NCBI GenBank assembly: GCA_903854805.1
Contig: CAINXK010000385.1
Location: 1-24,277 of the forward strand
Source: an uncultured Anaerolineae bacterium
Lineage (GTDB): Bacteria > Chloroflexota > Anaerolineae > Anaerolineales > Villigracilaceae
Length of the DNA: 24,277 bases
Direction: 5' to 3'
Shown here: piece after piece, positions 16,011 through 23,512 of the stretch
How the letters are laid out: each line of letters starts with the position of its first letter
Position numbering within the stretch: position 1 is the stretch's first letter
Notes under the pieces: generated by a model
Told to the model about the DNA's origin: nothing
What the model saw: only the letters and a program-made list of their open reading frames with translations
Database searches by the model: none
Translations under genes and position numbers: made by a program

Positions 16011-16939
16011 GCTGGGCGGAGAGTCTTATAGAGGGTTTCTTTCCAGCGCGGAATGTCAATTTCCCAACATACCTCGGCATTCGGAGCCTGGTGAGTAACA
16101 TTCAGCTCATCAACAACAGTTGCGCCACGAGTCAGTTCGCTCTGGGTTTCAATGTCCACAAAATATTTAGCACTGCGAATGGCGACGGCAGGATCAATGG
16201 CTATCGCCATGGTAATCGGATCTGGCAGGGTCATACCTGGCTCGCCATACATTTCACGGTTAATGGCAGTTGCAGTGGCATTGATGTCAATCGAAAAATC
16301 AGCATACGGTGTATTAAAAGCGCGCATAGCCTGGATCTCGGCCTCGTCAAAGTTGGCGTCCCACCGGCAGTGTTCCCAACCAACCATCATGAAAGGCAGG
16401 CCGGAATGGAAAAACATACGGGCGGCATCAGGATCAAACCAAATGTTAAACTCTGCTGCCGGGGTAATATTTCCAGTTGTATTTGCGACCCCACCCATAA
16501 CATAGCACATCTTGATTTTTGATGTGATGTCTGGCGCCTGGGCAAAGGCCAGCGCCATATTGGTTAAAGGCCCCAGGGTGACCAGGGTAATTTCGCCAGG
16601 ATATTTGCGCACAGCATCAATGAAGGCTGGAATGGCATGAGCTTTCTGCAATGGAAGTTTTGGCTCAGGCAGGTTGGTGCCGCCCATACCATCCGGTCCG
16701 TGAAAAAAATAGGCGTAATTTGGTTCCCGCAGAAGCGGCTTACCGGCTCCAAGATATACCGGCGTGTCTTTCCCGCATAGCTCGACAGTATAACGGGCAT
16801 TGCGGGCGCCCATTTCAACTGGAACATTCCCAGCCGTCACAGAAATTCCTTCAACCAGCACATCTGGCGTACGAAGCGCCATGAGAATGGCAACGGCATC
16901 ATCAGAAGCAGTATCGGTATCAATCCAGAAACGGCGCAT
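16007..16939 (-). CDS. Inosine-uridine preferring nucleoside hydrolase family protein (divergent)
   Basis: A 310-residue member of the IUNH family, which hydrolyses the N-glycosidic bond of ribonucleosides. The N-terminal metal cluster IDTDTASDDAVA supplies Asp7, Asp9, Asp13 and Asp14. GPDGMGG, ITLVTLGPLTNMALA, YVMGGV and AEFNIWFDPDAA follow in normal order, and Asp240 is the distal calcium ligand. Two features are unusual: the His usually preceding that Asp (HDP) is Pro239, and the GLDVT block is VGWEHCRWD. These lie around the base-binding pocket, so a non-standard base or a different acceptor is likely. ATG 16939 has AAGGAGATTCTC immediately upstream. It is 17 bases after a second IUNH gene. 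Confidence 0.88.
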   Translation of the reverse strand: MRRFWIDTDTASDDAVAILMALRTPDVLVEGISVTAGNVPVEMGARNARYTVELCGKDTPVYLGAGKPLLREPNYAYFFHGPDGMGGTNLPEPKLPLQKAHAIPAFIDAVRKYPGEITLVTLGPLTNMALAFAQAPDITSKIKMCYVMGGVANTTGNITPAAEFNIWFDPDAARMFFHSGLPFMMVGWEHCRWDANFDEAEIQAMRAFNTPYADFSIDINATATAINREMYGEPGMTLPDPITMAIAIDPAVAIRSAKYFVDIETQSELTRGATVVDELNVTHQAPNAEVCWEIDIPRWKETLYKTLRPA

Positions 16940-16956
16940 GAGAATCTCCTTCAGAG

Positions 16957-17892
16957 TCAGGCTTGGGTCAAGCGGTCACGGATCATTTTGAGCAGCCTGG
17001 ATGAATCGACATCCACGCAAACATTGACGTCCACCGATTCTTTCCATTTGTGGCGGGGATCTGGAACGGTGAAACCAGCACACTTCCCGAGTGTTTCCAC
17101 ATAGAGTGGTATCCGCTGGGTGATAAATATGCTAGGATCGATCAGGAAACCAATCGCGGATGGATCATGGGTGTTGATGGCACCACCCATGCCATCGGTT
17201 ATATGATGGGCATCCTGGTATACTGGCAGGATTTTTTTCAAGAGATCCGATGCAGGCGTTCCTGCGCCTGTGATCTCAGCGACCATCTCCGGCGACATGA
17301 TTGCGCGGGTGGTCACATCCAACCCAACCATGGTCAGGTTCCAGCCGGCACTGAAGACGAGATTGGCGGCATGCGGATCATTCGAGATATTGGCCTCTGC
17401 AACCGGCGAAACATTACCCGGGCGGTAGGCAGTCCCTCCCATGACAACTACTTCTTTGACGTTCTCAACAATCCTTGGCTCAAGACGCAGAGCCAGCGCA
17501 AGGTTTGTGAGGGGGCCCACTGCGGTCAGGGTAATTTCACCTGGGTTCGACATGATCGTCTCAACGATAAATTGCGCCGCAGGTGTATCGATTGCTCTAC
17601 CAACCGGCAGAGGTAGATTCGCTCCGCCAAAACCATCTACGCCGTGGAATCGATGGCCATAAAATGGCTCAGGGCGCACATAGGGTTTGGCCGCGCCCTG
17701 GGCTACCTTTATATCTGATCGACCTTCCAACTCTACCAGGCGCAGCGCATTTTGGGTGGTTGTTTCAACGTAGGTATTCCCAAAAATAGTTGTTAAGCCA
17801 ACGAATTCAAGCTCGGGCGAATGCAGCCCGAACAAAATTGCCATGGCATCGTCCACGCCCGGATCAGTATCAAATAAGATTTTTTTTGGCAT
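16957..17892 (-). CDS. Inosine-uridine preferring nucleoside hydrolase
   Basis: A 311-residue IUNH protein closer to the canonical form than its neighbour. FDTDPGVDDAMAI has Asp8, Asp10, Asp14 and Asp15; HGVDGFGG, ITLTAVGPLTNLALA, VVMGG and AEANISNDPHAA follow, then GLDVT (190-194) and the distal THDPSA with His242 and Asp243. All catalytic and calcium-binding positions expected for ribonucleoside hydrolysis are present. The frame could start at 17958, but that would overlap yjbQ; ATG 17892, 4 bases after that stop and directly before the first strand, is preferred. It should release free base and ribose from a nucleoside in the cytoplasm. Confidence 0.92.
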   Translation of the reverse strand: MPKKILFDTDPGVDDAMAILFGLHSPELEFVGLTTIFGNTYVETTTQNALRLVELEGRSDIKVAQGAAKPYVRPEPFYGHRFHGVDGFGGANLPLPVGRAIDTPAAQFIVETIMSNPGEITLTAVGPLTNLALALRLEPRIVENVKEVVVMGGTAYRPGNVSPVAEANISNDPHAANLVFSAGWNLTMVGLDVTTRAIMSPEMVAEITGAGTPASDLLKKILPVYQDAHHITDGMGGAINTHDPSAIGFLIDPSIFITQRIPLYVETLGKCAGFTVPDPRHKWKESVDVNVCVDVDSSRLLKMIRDRLTQA

Positions 17893-17896
17893 TGGC

Positions 17897-18310
17897 CTAA
17901 TCCTGATCCCGCATAATTCGGAGGTAAACCTGGCGCTTGCGTGGGCCGTCAAATTCAAAGAAGAATATACTCTGCGAACTTCCTAATAACACGTCGCCAG
18001 CGCTAATTATCACAGTTTGGCTACCACCCACCAGGATAGCCTTGATATGCCCGGCGGCATCTGCGGGGGTGTCATAAATATGGTGAAAATCCGCGCGGGT
18101 AGGAACCAGACGGTGAACTTCCTCAAGCACATCGACAGCCGTATTTGAATCCATACCGGAATTAATCGTGAGAGCTGCGGTTGTATGGGGCACATATAAC
18201 ACGCAAACACCCTCTTCAACGCCGCTGGCTTTGATGGCTGCACGCACTTTATCTGTGATGTTCACCAGGCTTTCGCCCTTATTCGTTTGAAGTTCTATTT
18301 TCGTTAACAT
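17897..18310 (-). CDS. YjbQ/UPF0047 family protein
   Basis: A 137-residue protein of the conserved YjbQ family, which forms compact trimers with a metal-like site; weak thiamine-phosphate-synthase activity has been reported for relatives, but the physiological role is unsettled. Signature blocks are VLYVPHTTAALTINSG (39-54), the H-IYDTPADAAGHIKA region and the C-terminal GSSQSIFFFEFDGPRKRQV. ATG 18310 is chosen because GAGGTGAGC precedes it; the GTG two codons upstream sits on the ribosome site itself. It lies 8 bases after a PfkB gene and 4 bases before a nucleoside hydrolase, an unusual setting for this family. Its place here supports a role in handling a phosphorylated or heterocyclic intermediate. 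Confidence 0.9.
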   Translation of the reverse strand: MLTKIELQTNKGESLVNITDKVRAAIKASGVEEGVCVLYVPHTTAALTINSGMDSNTAVDVLEEVHRLVPTRADFHHIYDTPADAAGHIKAILVGGSQTVIISAGDVLLGSSQSIFFFEFDGPRKRQVYLRIMRDQD

Positions 18311-18318
18311 GCTCACCT

Positions 18319-19290
18319 CTATTGGAATTGAATAATGACGTTATTGTCCAGCAAAACTGCCAGGACCTCATCTAGCGTTGGCACCTTGGTACCTGAGCCC
18401 AATTTTTGCACCTTGGCGGCGCCCATAGCATTTGCAAAAGCGGCGATACCCGGAAGCGGCCAGGCGCACAAATATCCGTAAATAAACGCGGCGGCAAAAG
18501 AATCACCCGCTGCGGCTGTATCCCGAACCGGAACAAGAAACCCGGGGTGGCTGATCTGCTGGTCGCGTGTCATGAGAATACAGCCCTGGGCGCCGCGTTT
18601 GACACAAATCAACTCAGGGCCATCTTCAAGCAAGCGCCGACAATCATCCAGACCTTTCCTGCCGCCCGTCACCAGCGGGATTTCTTCATCGGTAAGCAGA
18701 AGCACCCGCGTCATCCCGATTACCTTGCGAATCAATTCACCCGGTAAATCGCGCACGTGCGGACCAGGGTCAAAAAATATCGGCACAGCATGAGCACGGG
18801 CAAACTCGATTGCTTGCAGGACTGCCGCGCAAAGCCGTTCTTCATGGAGTGAATAACCACTTATAAACAAAGCTGATATGGCTTTCAGTCGTTCAAACCA
18901 ATCAGCAGGGATGGTCACCTGTGGGCCAGAACCGTATGCACCCAGGAATACGTGACGAGAATCATCATCAACCAGGGCAATGACCGTCGTAGTAGTGCCA
19001 TTGGACTGTCGGATCAGTCCGGACGTGTCAATACCTTCGCTTTCAAGCGCCTGGGCTGCCAGGTTTCCAAAAGCATCCGTGCCCATCACCCCCAGCAGGG
19101 TTGCATCCAACCCCAGGCGATGAGCTGCGATAACAAAATTACCAGCACCACCTGGTTCAACCAAAATGGAGTGAGCAATCTGGTGAAGGTCGGCTTCGAC
19201 CGGCAGAGAAGGAATCGTACAGACCAAATCGGCGACGAAGTCTCCAAGCGTGGCGATCATGGGGTTGGGTGGCAGTGGGATAACGGTCAC
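18319..19290 (-). CDS. PfkB-family carbohydrate/nucleoside kinase (AAGD variant)
   Basis: A 323-residue ribokinase-fold protein. MIATLGDFVADLV begins the sugar-binding domain, EPGGAGNFVIAAHRLG (45-60) is the glycine-rich signature, and FISGYSLHEE covers the mid-domain. The C-terminal signature reads DTAAAGDSFAAAF (257-269): the catalytic Asp263 is kept, but the first Gly of the GAGD anion hole is Ala. That substitution occurs in active PfkB kinases, so activity is likely. The GTG start shares its G with the TAG stop of the upstream PfkB gene (TAGTG) and has GGAGAG 6 bases upstream. Two adjacent coupled kinases may act on successive or related sugars, or as a heteromer. Confidence 0.87.
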   Translation of the reverse strand: MTVIPLPPNPMIATLGDFVADLVCTIPSLPVEADLHQIAHSILVEPGGAGNFVIAAHRLGLDATLLGVMGTDAFGNLAAQALESEGIDTSGLIRQSNGTTTTVIALVDDDSRHVFLGAYGSGPQVTIPADWFERLKAISALFISGYSLHEERLCAAVLQAIEFARAHAVPIFFDPGPHVRDLPGELIRKVIGMTRVLLLTDEEIPLVTGGRKGLDDCRRLLEDGPELICVKRGAQGCILMTRDQQISHPGFLVPVRDTAAAGDSFAAAFIYGYLCAWPLPGIAAFANAMGAAKVQKLGSGTKVPTLDEVLAVLLDNNVIIQFQ

Positions 19291-20315
19291 TACAACTCTC
19301 CACTACCCCGATTTGAATTAACATCTAGCGCAAGCAAGACCTCATCCACCCAACCATCCCAATTCTGGGACCCGTTCTTTTGCTGGCTCAAAAAAATCCG
19401 AACAAACTCCATCGCTTGCAGAGAAGCACCACCACCCCAGACGGTGGTCGCAAGCGCCCCAAGCGTATTCGCCAGCAAAGCACGCGCTTCCAGACTGAGA
19501 CCACATAATCGTCCAAAGATCATACCTGCGCTAAAAGCGTCACCAGCGCCAGTGGTATCGATCGTATTAACTTTGAAACCAGGCAGTTGCGCCCGGCTTT
19601 GAGATGTGACCAGCATACAGCCTTCTTTGCCCAATTTGAGGCCAATAGTTTTAACCCCACAGGAAAGCAGGTAATCAAGGGCAGATTCAAGGTTGTCACG
19701 GTGGGCGATTGTCATCGCTTCCTGGTCACCAAGCACCAATAAATCCAACTTCCCCAACAGATGCTCCAGGTCCGCGCCCAAAGCGACCGCTGGTTCGACC
19801 CCCAGATCAAGAGTAAGTGGAATACCGAGAGATTCGGCTAATTCAATTGCACGCCAGGCCGCATCTTTCTGAGGTGATTTCATAAACGAATAACCCGAGA
19901 GATGCAGCAAATCGATGCCAGTGAGCATCTCTGATGTGACCTCGCCGGCATCTACAAGCACATTCGCCCCACGGTAGGAAAACATGGTTCGTTCACCATC
20001 CGGGGTAACTGGAATGAAAATCAAACCTGTGCCAGCGCGAATATCACGCTGCAGGAATTTCATCCCGACACCCTCGGCGCGCAAGGTTTCAATGGCGATA
20101 TCTGCCCATGGATCACTACCGAGATGAGTAATTAATTCGGTTGCCAAATTCAAGCGAGACAGGACGATCGCCGTATTCGCCAGAGTTCCACCAGTCCGAA
20201 CCACCAGATCATAGACCAAGGCATCCCCACCCAAAGGCGGGTAGACCGGGATATTCATCAATAAATCAATATTGACATCCCCCAGCAAAGCTACAGTGTA
20301 CGTTTTGAAGCCCAC
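19290..20315 (-). CDS. PfkB-family carbohydrate/nucleoside kinase
   Basis: A 341-residue ribokinase-fold kinase. VALLGDVNIDLLM opens the chain, VVRTGGTLANTAIVLSRLN (38-56) is the glycine-rich signature, and GERTMFSYRGAN is the lid/sugar region. IDTTGAGDAFSAG (252-264) has the intact catalytic Asp259. A C-terminal extension of about 40 residues, QKNGSQNWDGWVDEVLLALD, goes beyond the usual fold end and has no recognised motif. The start is GTG with AAGGAA about 8 bases upstream, 1 base after the trpF-like stop. It is most likely a sugar or nucleoside kinase acting in the same pathway as the neighbouring hydrolases. Confidence 0.88.
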   Translation of the reverse strand: MGFKTYTVALLGDVNIDLLMNIPVYPPLGGDALVYDLVVRTGGTLANTAIVLSRLNLATELITHLGSDPWADIAIETLRAEGVGMKFLQRDIRAGTGLIFIPVTPDGERTMFSYRGANVLVDAGEVTSEMLTGIDLLHLSGYSFMKSPQKDAAWRAIELAESLGIPLTLDLGVEPAVALGADLEHLLGKLDLLVLGDQEAMTIAHRDNLESALDYLLSCGVKTIGLKLGKEGCMLVTSQSRAQLPGFKVNTIDTTGAGDAFSAGMIFGRLCGLSLEARALLANTLGALATTVWGGGASLQAMEFVRIFLSQQKNGSQNWDGWVDEVLLALDVNSNRGSGEL

Positions 20316-20316
20316 A

Positions 20317-21024
20317 TTAAATTCCTTCCAATGGTGACAGCCGACCCGAATCCAGGTTTTCAGCGGCGCGCACAGAATCTACAAACGCGCGGATTAGTTT
20401 CATGTCCTTGGCAACCATATCGCCTGCCAGGTTGGTGTGGGTATTGGAATCGACTCCATAGGGCTGCACACGGTACATCGCATCGACCACATTTCCAGCG
20501 CTGAGCCCACCGGCAAGTATGACCGGGATGGAAACGCTTTCAACAATTTTCCGGCTTACATTCCAATCATGCGTCTTGCCGCTCACGCCGATACCAGCAA
20601 TAGTAGCCGACTTTGTATCAAGCAGAAGCAGATCACTCTCCTCTGCAAAGTGGCAGGCAGCGCTGAGACTCGATTCGTCTGAGACTGAAATAGCCTTCAT
20701 CAAACGGATACCGTCTGGTAATTTTGCGCGGATGGATTTCATCTTGGAAAGATCAACATCATTCATATCAGTGGATATGTGGATGATGTGCGGACGCACG
20801 AAACGTGCCATCCGCAATATCTCATCCACATCCGTAGCCATCGTCAGCGCAACGGCAGTTGTCTGGGGCGGTAGGGCTTCGACCATCGCGCGGGCCTGTG
20901 CAAAGTTCAGCTCTCCAGGAACGAGACCATAATCTCCAGCGACAAAACCAATATTATCGACACCCATTTGGGCGGCCTGATAGGCCTGCGCCGGACTGGT
21001 AAAACTATATATCTGGACAATCAA
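20317..21024 (-). CDS. TrpF-like (phosphoribosylanthranilate isomerase superfamily) TIM-barrel protein
   Basis: A 235-residue protein with TrpF-like barrel blocks: MGVDNIGFVAG at strand/helix 1-2, LLLLDTKS (132-139), GVSGKTHDWN (146-155), VILAGGLSAGNVVDA (168-182) and YGVDSNTHTN (189-198). TrpF opens rearrangement of phosphoribosylanthranilate using a Cys (KICG) and an Asp. Here the KICG position reads QIYS, so the Cys is Tyr6, while Asp136 remains and the phosphate-binding loops are recognisable. The GGTG loop is also altered to GVSG. No trp gene is nearby. TTG 21024 is preferred because AAGGAG lies 9 bases upstream; a TTG at 21057 would overlap the amidohydrolase and has no ribosome site. 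A different phosphoribosyl-amine or phosphosugar substrate is inferred. Confidence 0.75.
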   Translation of the reverse strand: MIVQIYSFTSPAQAYQAAQMGVDNIGFVAGDYGLVPGELNFAQARAMVEALPPQTTAVALTMATDVDEILRMARFVRPHIIHISTDMNDVDLSKMKSIRAKLPDGIRLMKAISVSDESSLSAACHFAEESDLLLLDTKSATIAGIGVSGKTHDWNVSRKIVESVSIPVILAGGLSAGNVVDAMYRVQPYGVDSNTHTNLAGDMVAKDMKLIRAFVDSVRAAENLDSGRLSPLEGI

Positions 21025-21037
21025 TGCGGATATCTCC

Positions 21038-22375
21038 TTATCCCGGGTAGGTGGCAATGCGCCGGTTTGGGTCCCTTTGGCTCAATCTCTCCAGCCGGGT
21101 GGTAATTTCCCGTTTGACCAACTCAATATCGATGGTCAAGAAATTACCATGCAGCATCAGAGTCTTGCCATTACAGATGACGGTATCCACATCACGAGAG
21201 CTCGCCGAATAAACCAGGTTGGCGAGCGCATTGTATCGGGGAAAAACTCCAGGCGAGTCCTGCCGGATGAGAGCGATATCGGCAAATCTACCAGGCGCCA
21301 GTTCTCCCAAGTCATCTGCCATGCGCAGTACCCGGGCACTGCCATGAAAAGCTGTCTCCAGCACTTCCGCGAGCGGCATGACCGTTGAATCGCCCACAGC
21401 ATCTTTTTGGGTAAGAGCCATCAGACGCATCTGCTCCAAAATATCCAGGGTGTTACTGCTGACCACACCATCGGTTGCCATACCTACCGGAATACCCGCC
21501 TCGCGATAACGCGCCAAAGGTGCCGTGCCCATGCCAAGTTTCATATATGTTTTTGGGGCATGGGCCACCCCGCAGTCAGCCCCTGCCAGAAGCTTAATAT
21601 CAGCATCTGTCGGAAACAGGCAGTGGCCCAAGATGGTGGGAACTTCAAGCACGGAAGTCTCTGCCAGCATCTGAACCGGCGTAATACCATGCTGCTCCAT
21701 ACTAAGAACCACCTGTTGGGCAGTTTCAGAAACATGGATATGAATGCCCACTTTCAGTTCACGGGCACGCTGTGCTGCCAGACGAAGAAAATCTGCCGGA
21801 CAGGTATAAGGCGCGTGCGGCCCCAACCAGGTGACGATGCGCCCATCTGCCTGCCCCTGCCAACGTTCAACGAATTCCGAAGTACGGTCAAGCTTCTTAA
21901 CACCTTCATGCCCAAAAACCGCCCAAACCAGGTTTGCACGCATGCCCGAATCACTGACAGCTCGAGCAACCTCGTCCATGTAAAAATAATGGTCTGCTAC
22001 GCTGGTCACCCCGGCACGAATCATTTCGGCCATCCCCAGCATGGCACCCCAATAGACATCTTCAGGGGTCAGGCTCGATTCAAGGGGAAAGATGTAATCG
22101 TTGAACCACGCAAGCACACTGACATCTTCCGCCAGACCTCTGAAAAGAACCATCGGCACATGCGCATGTGTATTCATCAAACCCGGTATGGCCAACAGCC
22201 CACTACCGTTAATAATTTCAACACCCGGGAGAGTTTCTTCAAAACCGGCAACATGAGCAGAAATTTGCTCAATGCGTGATCCTTGAATGGTAATATCCAT
22301 CGCCGGGTCCACGCGAGGTCCGTCTTTGTCAAAACGGAGCACATCACAATTAGAAATAAGTAGATCTGTCATCAT
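21038..22375 (-). CDS. MTA/SAH deaminase-like metal-dependent amidohydrolase
   Basis: A 445-residue member of the ATZ/TRZ amidohydrolase group that includes 5'-methylthioadenosine/S-adenosylhomocysteine deaminase. It has the two-part beta-sandwich (residues 1-60 and 370-445) around a TIM barrel. Metal and catalytic residues are visible: His70 and His72 (NTHAH), His187 (GPHAP), His214 and Glu217 (HIHVSET), His251 (GHCLF) and Asp302 (ATDGVVSSN). This set supports hydrolytic deamination of an aminopurine nucleoside or related heterocycle. VAHAPKTYMKLGMG replaces the family's SNMKLASG-type segment. Start is ATG 22375; ATG 22372 is equivalent. It lies between an ADP-ribosylglycohydrolase and the trpF-like gene with gaps of 18 and 13 bases. 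Other deaminase or chlorohydrolase substrates cannot be excluded. Confidence 0.87.
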   Translation of the reverse strand: MMTDLLISNCDVLRFDKDGPRVDPAMDITIQGSRIEQISAHVAGFEETLPGVEIINGSGLLAIPGLMNTHAHVPMVLFRGLAEDVSVLAWFNDYIFPLESSLTPEDVYWGAMLGMAEMIRAGVTSVADHYFYMDEVARAVSDSGMRANLVWAVFGHEGVKKLDRTSEFVERWQGQADGRIVTWLGPHAPYTCPADFLRLAAQRARELKVGIHIHVSETAQQVVLSMEQHGITPVQMLAETSVLEVPTILGHCLFPTDADIKLLAGADCGVAHAPKTYMKLGMGTAPLARYREAGIPVGMATDGVVSSNTLDILEQMRLMALTQKDAVGDSTVMPLAEVLETAFHGSARVLRMADDLGELAPGRFADIALIRQDSPGVFPRYNALANLVYSASSRDVDTVICNGKTLMLHGNFLTIDIELVKREITTRLERLSQRDPNRRIATYPG

Positions 22376-22393
22376 GCCCGCGCCTGTGTAACG

Positions 22394-23392
22394 TTATTTT
22401 CTGGAAGCTTCAGCCAGTTTGAAAAGCCCATCGGCAAGCCGGTCGAAATCCATTTCCGGATTGGCTTTGCGCAACTTGTCCAGGATCCAGACCGGGAATG
22501 CCTCGATCCCGCGCCACGCGCCAGCAATGGCAGTCGCCATCGCGCCGACGGTATCGGCATCACCAGAAAGCTGGGCAGCATAGGTAGCAGTTTTCAACGG
22601 GTCACCATCTGCCATCACCAGTACACCAAAAGCCGCTGGCACCGCTTCTGTGATGGCGAGAGTGGCCCCAACCAGATCATAAATATCCTGCAAGCGCTCA
22701 CTCTCAGAAAGCGGAGAACGAGCAATCTCCACTGCCAGGCGAATGCGCCGGCTAACGGATGCGCCGATCCAGTGCTCTTCATAAGCACGCCCTAAATCAG
22801 CTGCGCGTATCCCGGCTGCCACTATGTCGTCCATGCTGGTGCCCGGCATCATGGCAATAGCAATCGCTCCAGCAATGGCAGAAGCACCCGAGATTGCCAC
22901 ATCAGTGTGATGAGTAGGAATGCACGAGAGATAGGTATCGCGAACCGCAGATTCGACATCGCCCGGATGGATCAGCCCCACCGGCGAAATACGCATCGAT
23001 GCACCGTTTGTATCGCCAAATCGCCCGGTTTGTTGAAGATCGACGCCACGCTTCATTGCCAGAACTGCCCGCCGGGTTGAGGGCCCAACATAGATACAGT
23101 TATCACCGTCAATACGGTCGTACCAATTGATCACCGCCCGGGCAGTGCCTTCAATGCTTACCTTGCCGTCACGCAGGATCTCTTCCGCCAACGCATAGGC
23201 TTGTTCGGTGTCATCAGTCACTCGTCCGGCGAGCAACCCACGGTGAAAAGGATGAGAATCAGGCCCGGGATAAAAATCGGTAAACCCTTTCTTAAAATAT
23301 TCACGAGTCTGGCTTGGGGTTAATAAAGCCGGCATAGCCCAGGCATCACCCAGCGCCTGACCAAAAACACCACCCAGCACTTTGTTTTTCAT
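22394..23392 (-). CDS. ADP-ribosylglycohydrolase family protein
   Basis: A 332-residue all-helical protein of the DraG/ARH family. Motifs: GGVFGQALGDAWAMP at the start, RVTDDTEQAYA (metal-binding TDDT), GASMRISPVGLIHPGDV and the C-terminal SGDADTVGAMATAIAGAWRG with the second magnesium-binding Asp pair. These enzymes cleave N- or O-glycosidic bonds of ADP-ribose or related ribosides. In E. coli yegTUV a family member sits with a nucleoside transporter and a PfkB kinase, a similar set of parts to this one, which favours a small riboside substrate over a modified protein. ATG 23392 has GGGAG 6 bases upstream; a start at 23413 would add seven residues. It is 120 bases after the permease. Confidence 0.88.
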   Translation of the reverse strand: MKNKVLGGVFGQALGDAWAMPALLTPSQTREYFKKGFTDFYPGPDSHPFHRGLLAGRVTDDTEQAYALAEEILRDGKVSIEGTARAVINWYDRIDGDNCIYVGPSTRRAVLAMKRGVDLQQTGRFGDTNGASMRISPVGLIHPGDVESAVRDTYLSCIPTHHTDVAISGASAIAGAIAIAMMPGTSMDDIVAAGIRAADLGRAYEEHWIGASVSRRIRLAVEIARSPLSESERLQDIYDLVGATLAITEAVPAAFGVLVMADGDPLKTATYAAQLSGDADTVGAMATAIAGAWRGIEAFPVWILDKLRKANPEMDFDRLADGLFKLAEASRK

Positions 23393-23512
23393 GCGTACTC
23401 CCTTTTTGCGCAAAACAGCGCCTGAAATTCAGAATTGGTCTTCATGTTCGAAATCCTTGCTCATAAACCGGGGCAATCAAAACATGCATCCGACAAAAAT
23501 AACTGGGCAGGA

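Noticed and set aside
17893..17958. 22-residue extension of the second nucleoside hydrolase
   Set aside because: It overlaps the end of yjbQ; the family starts directly at the FDTDPGVDD strand.
18952..19602. 216-residue plus-strand ORF opposite the PfkB genes
   Set aside because: It spans two coupled kinase genes on the other strand and shows no motif; a shadow frame.
21407..22279. 290-residue plus-strand ORF opposite the amidohydrolase
   Set aside because: No recognisable domain, low-complexity-like composition, and it is fully antisense to a gene with a complete active site.
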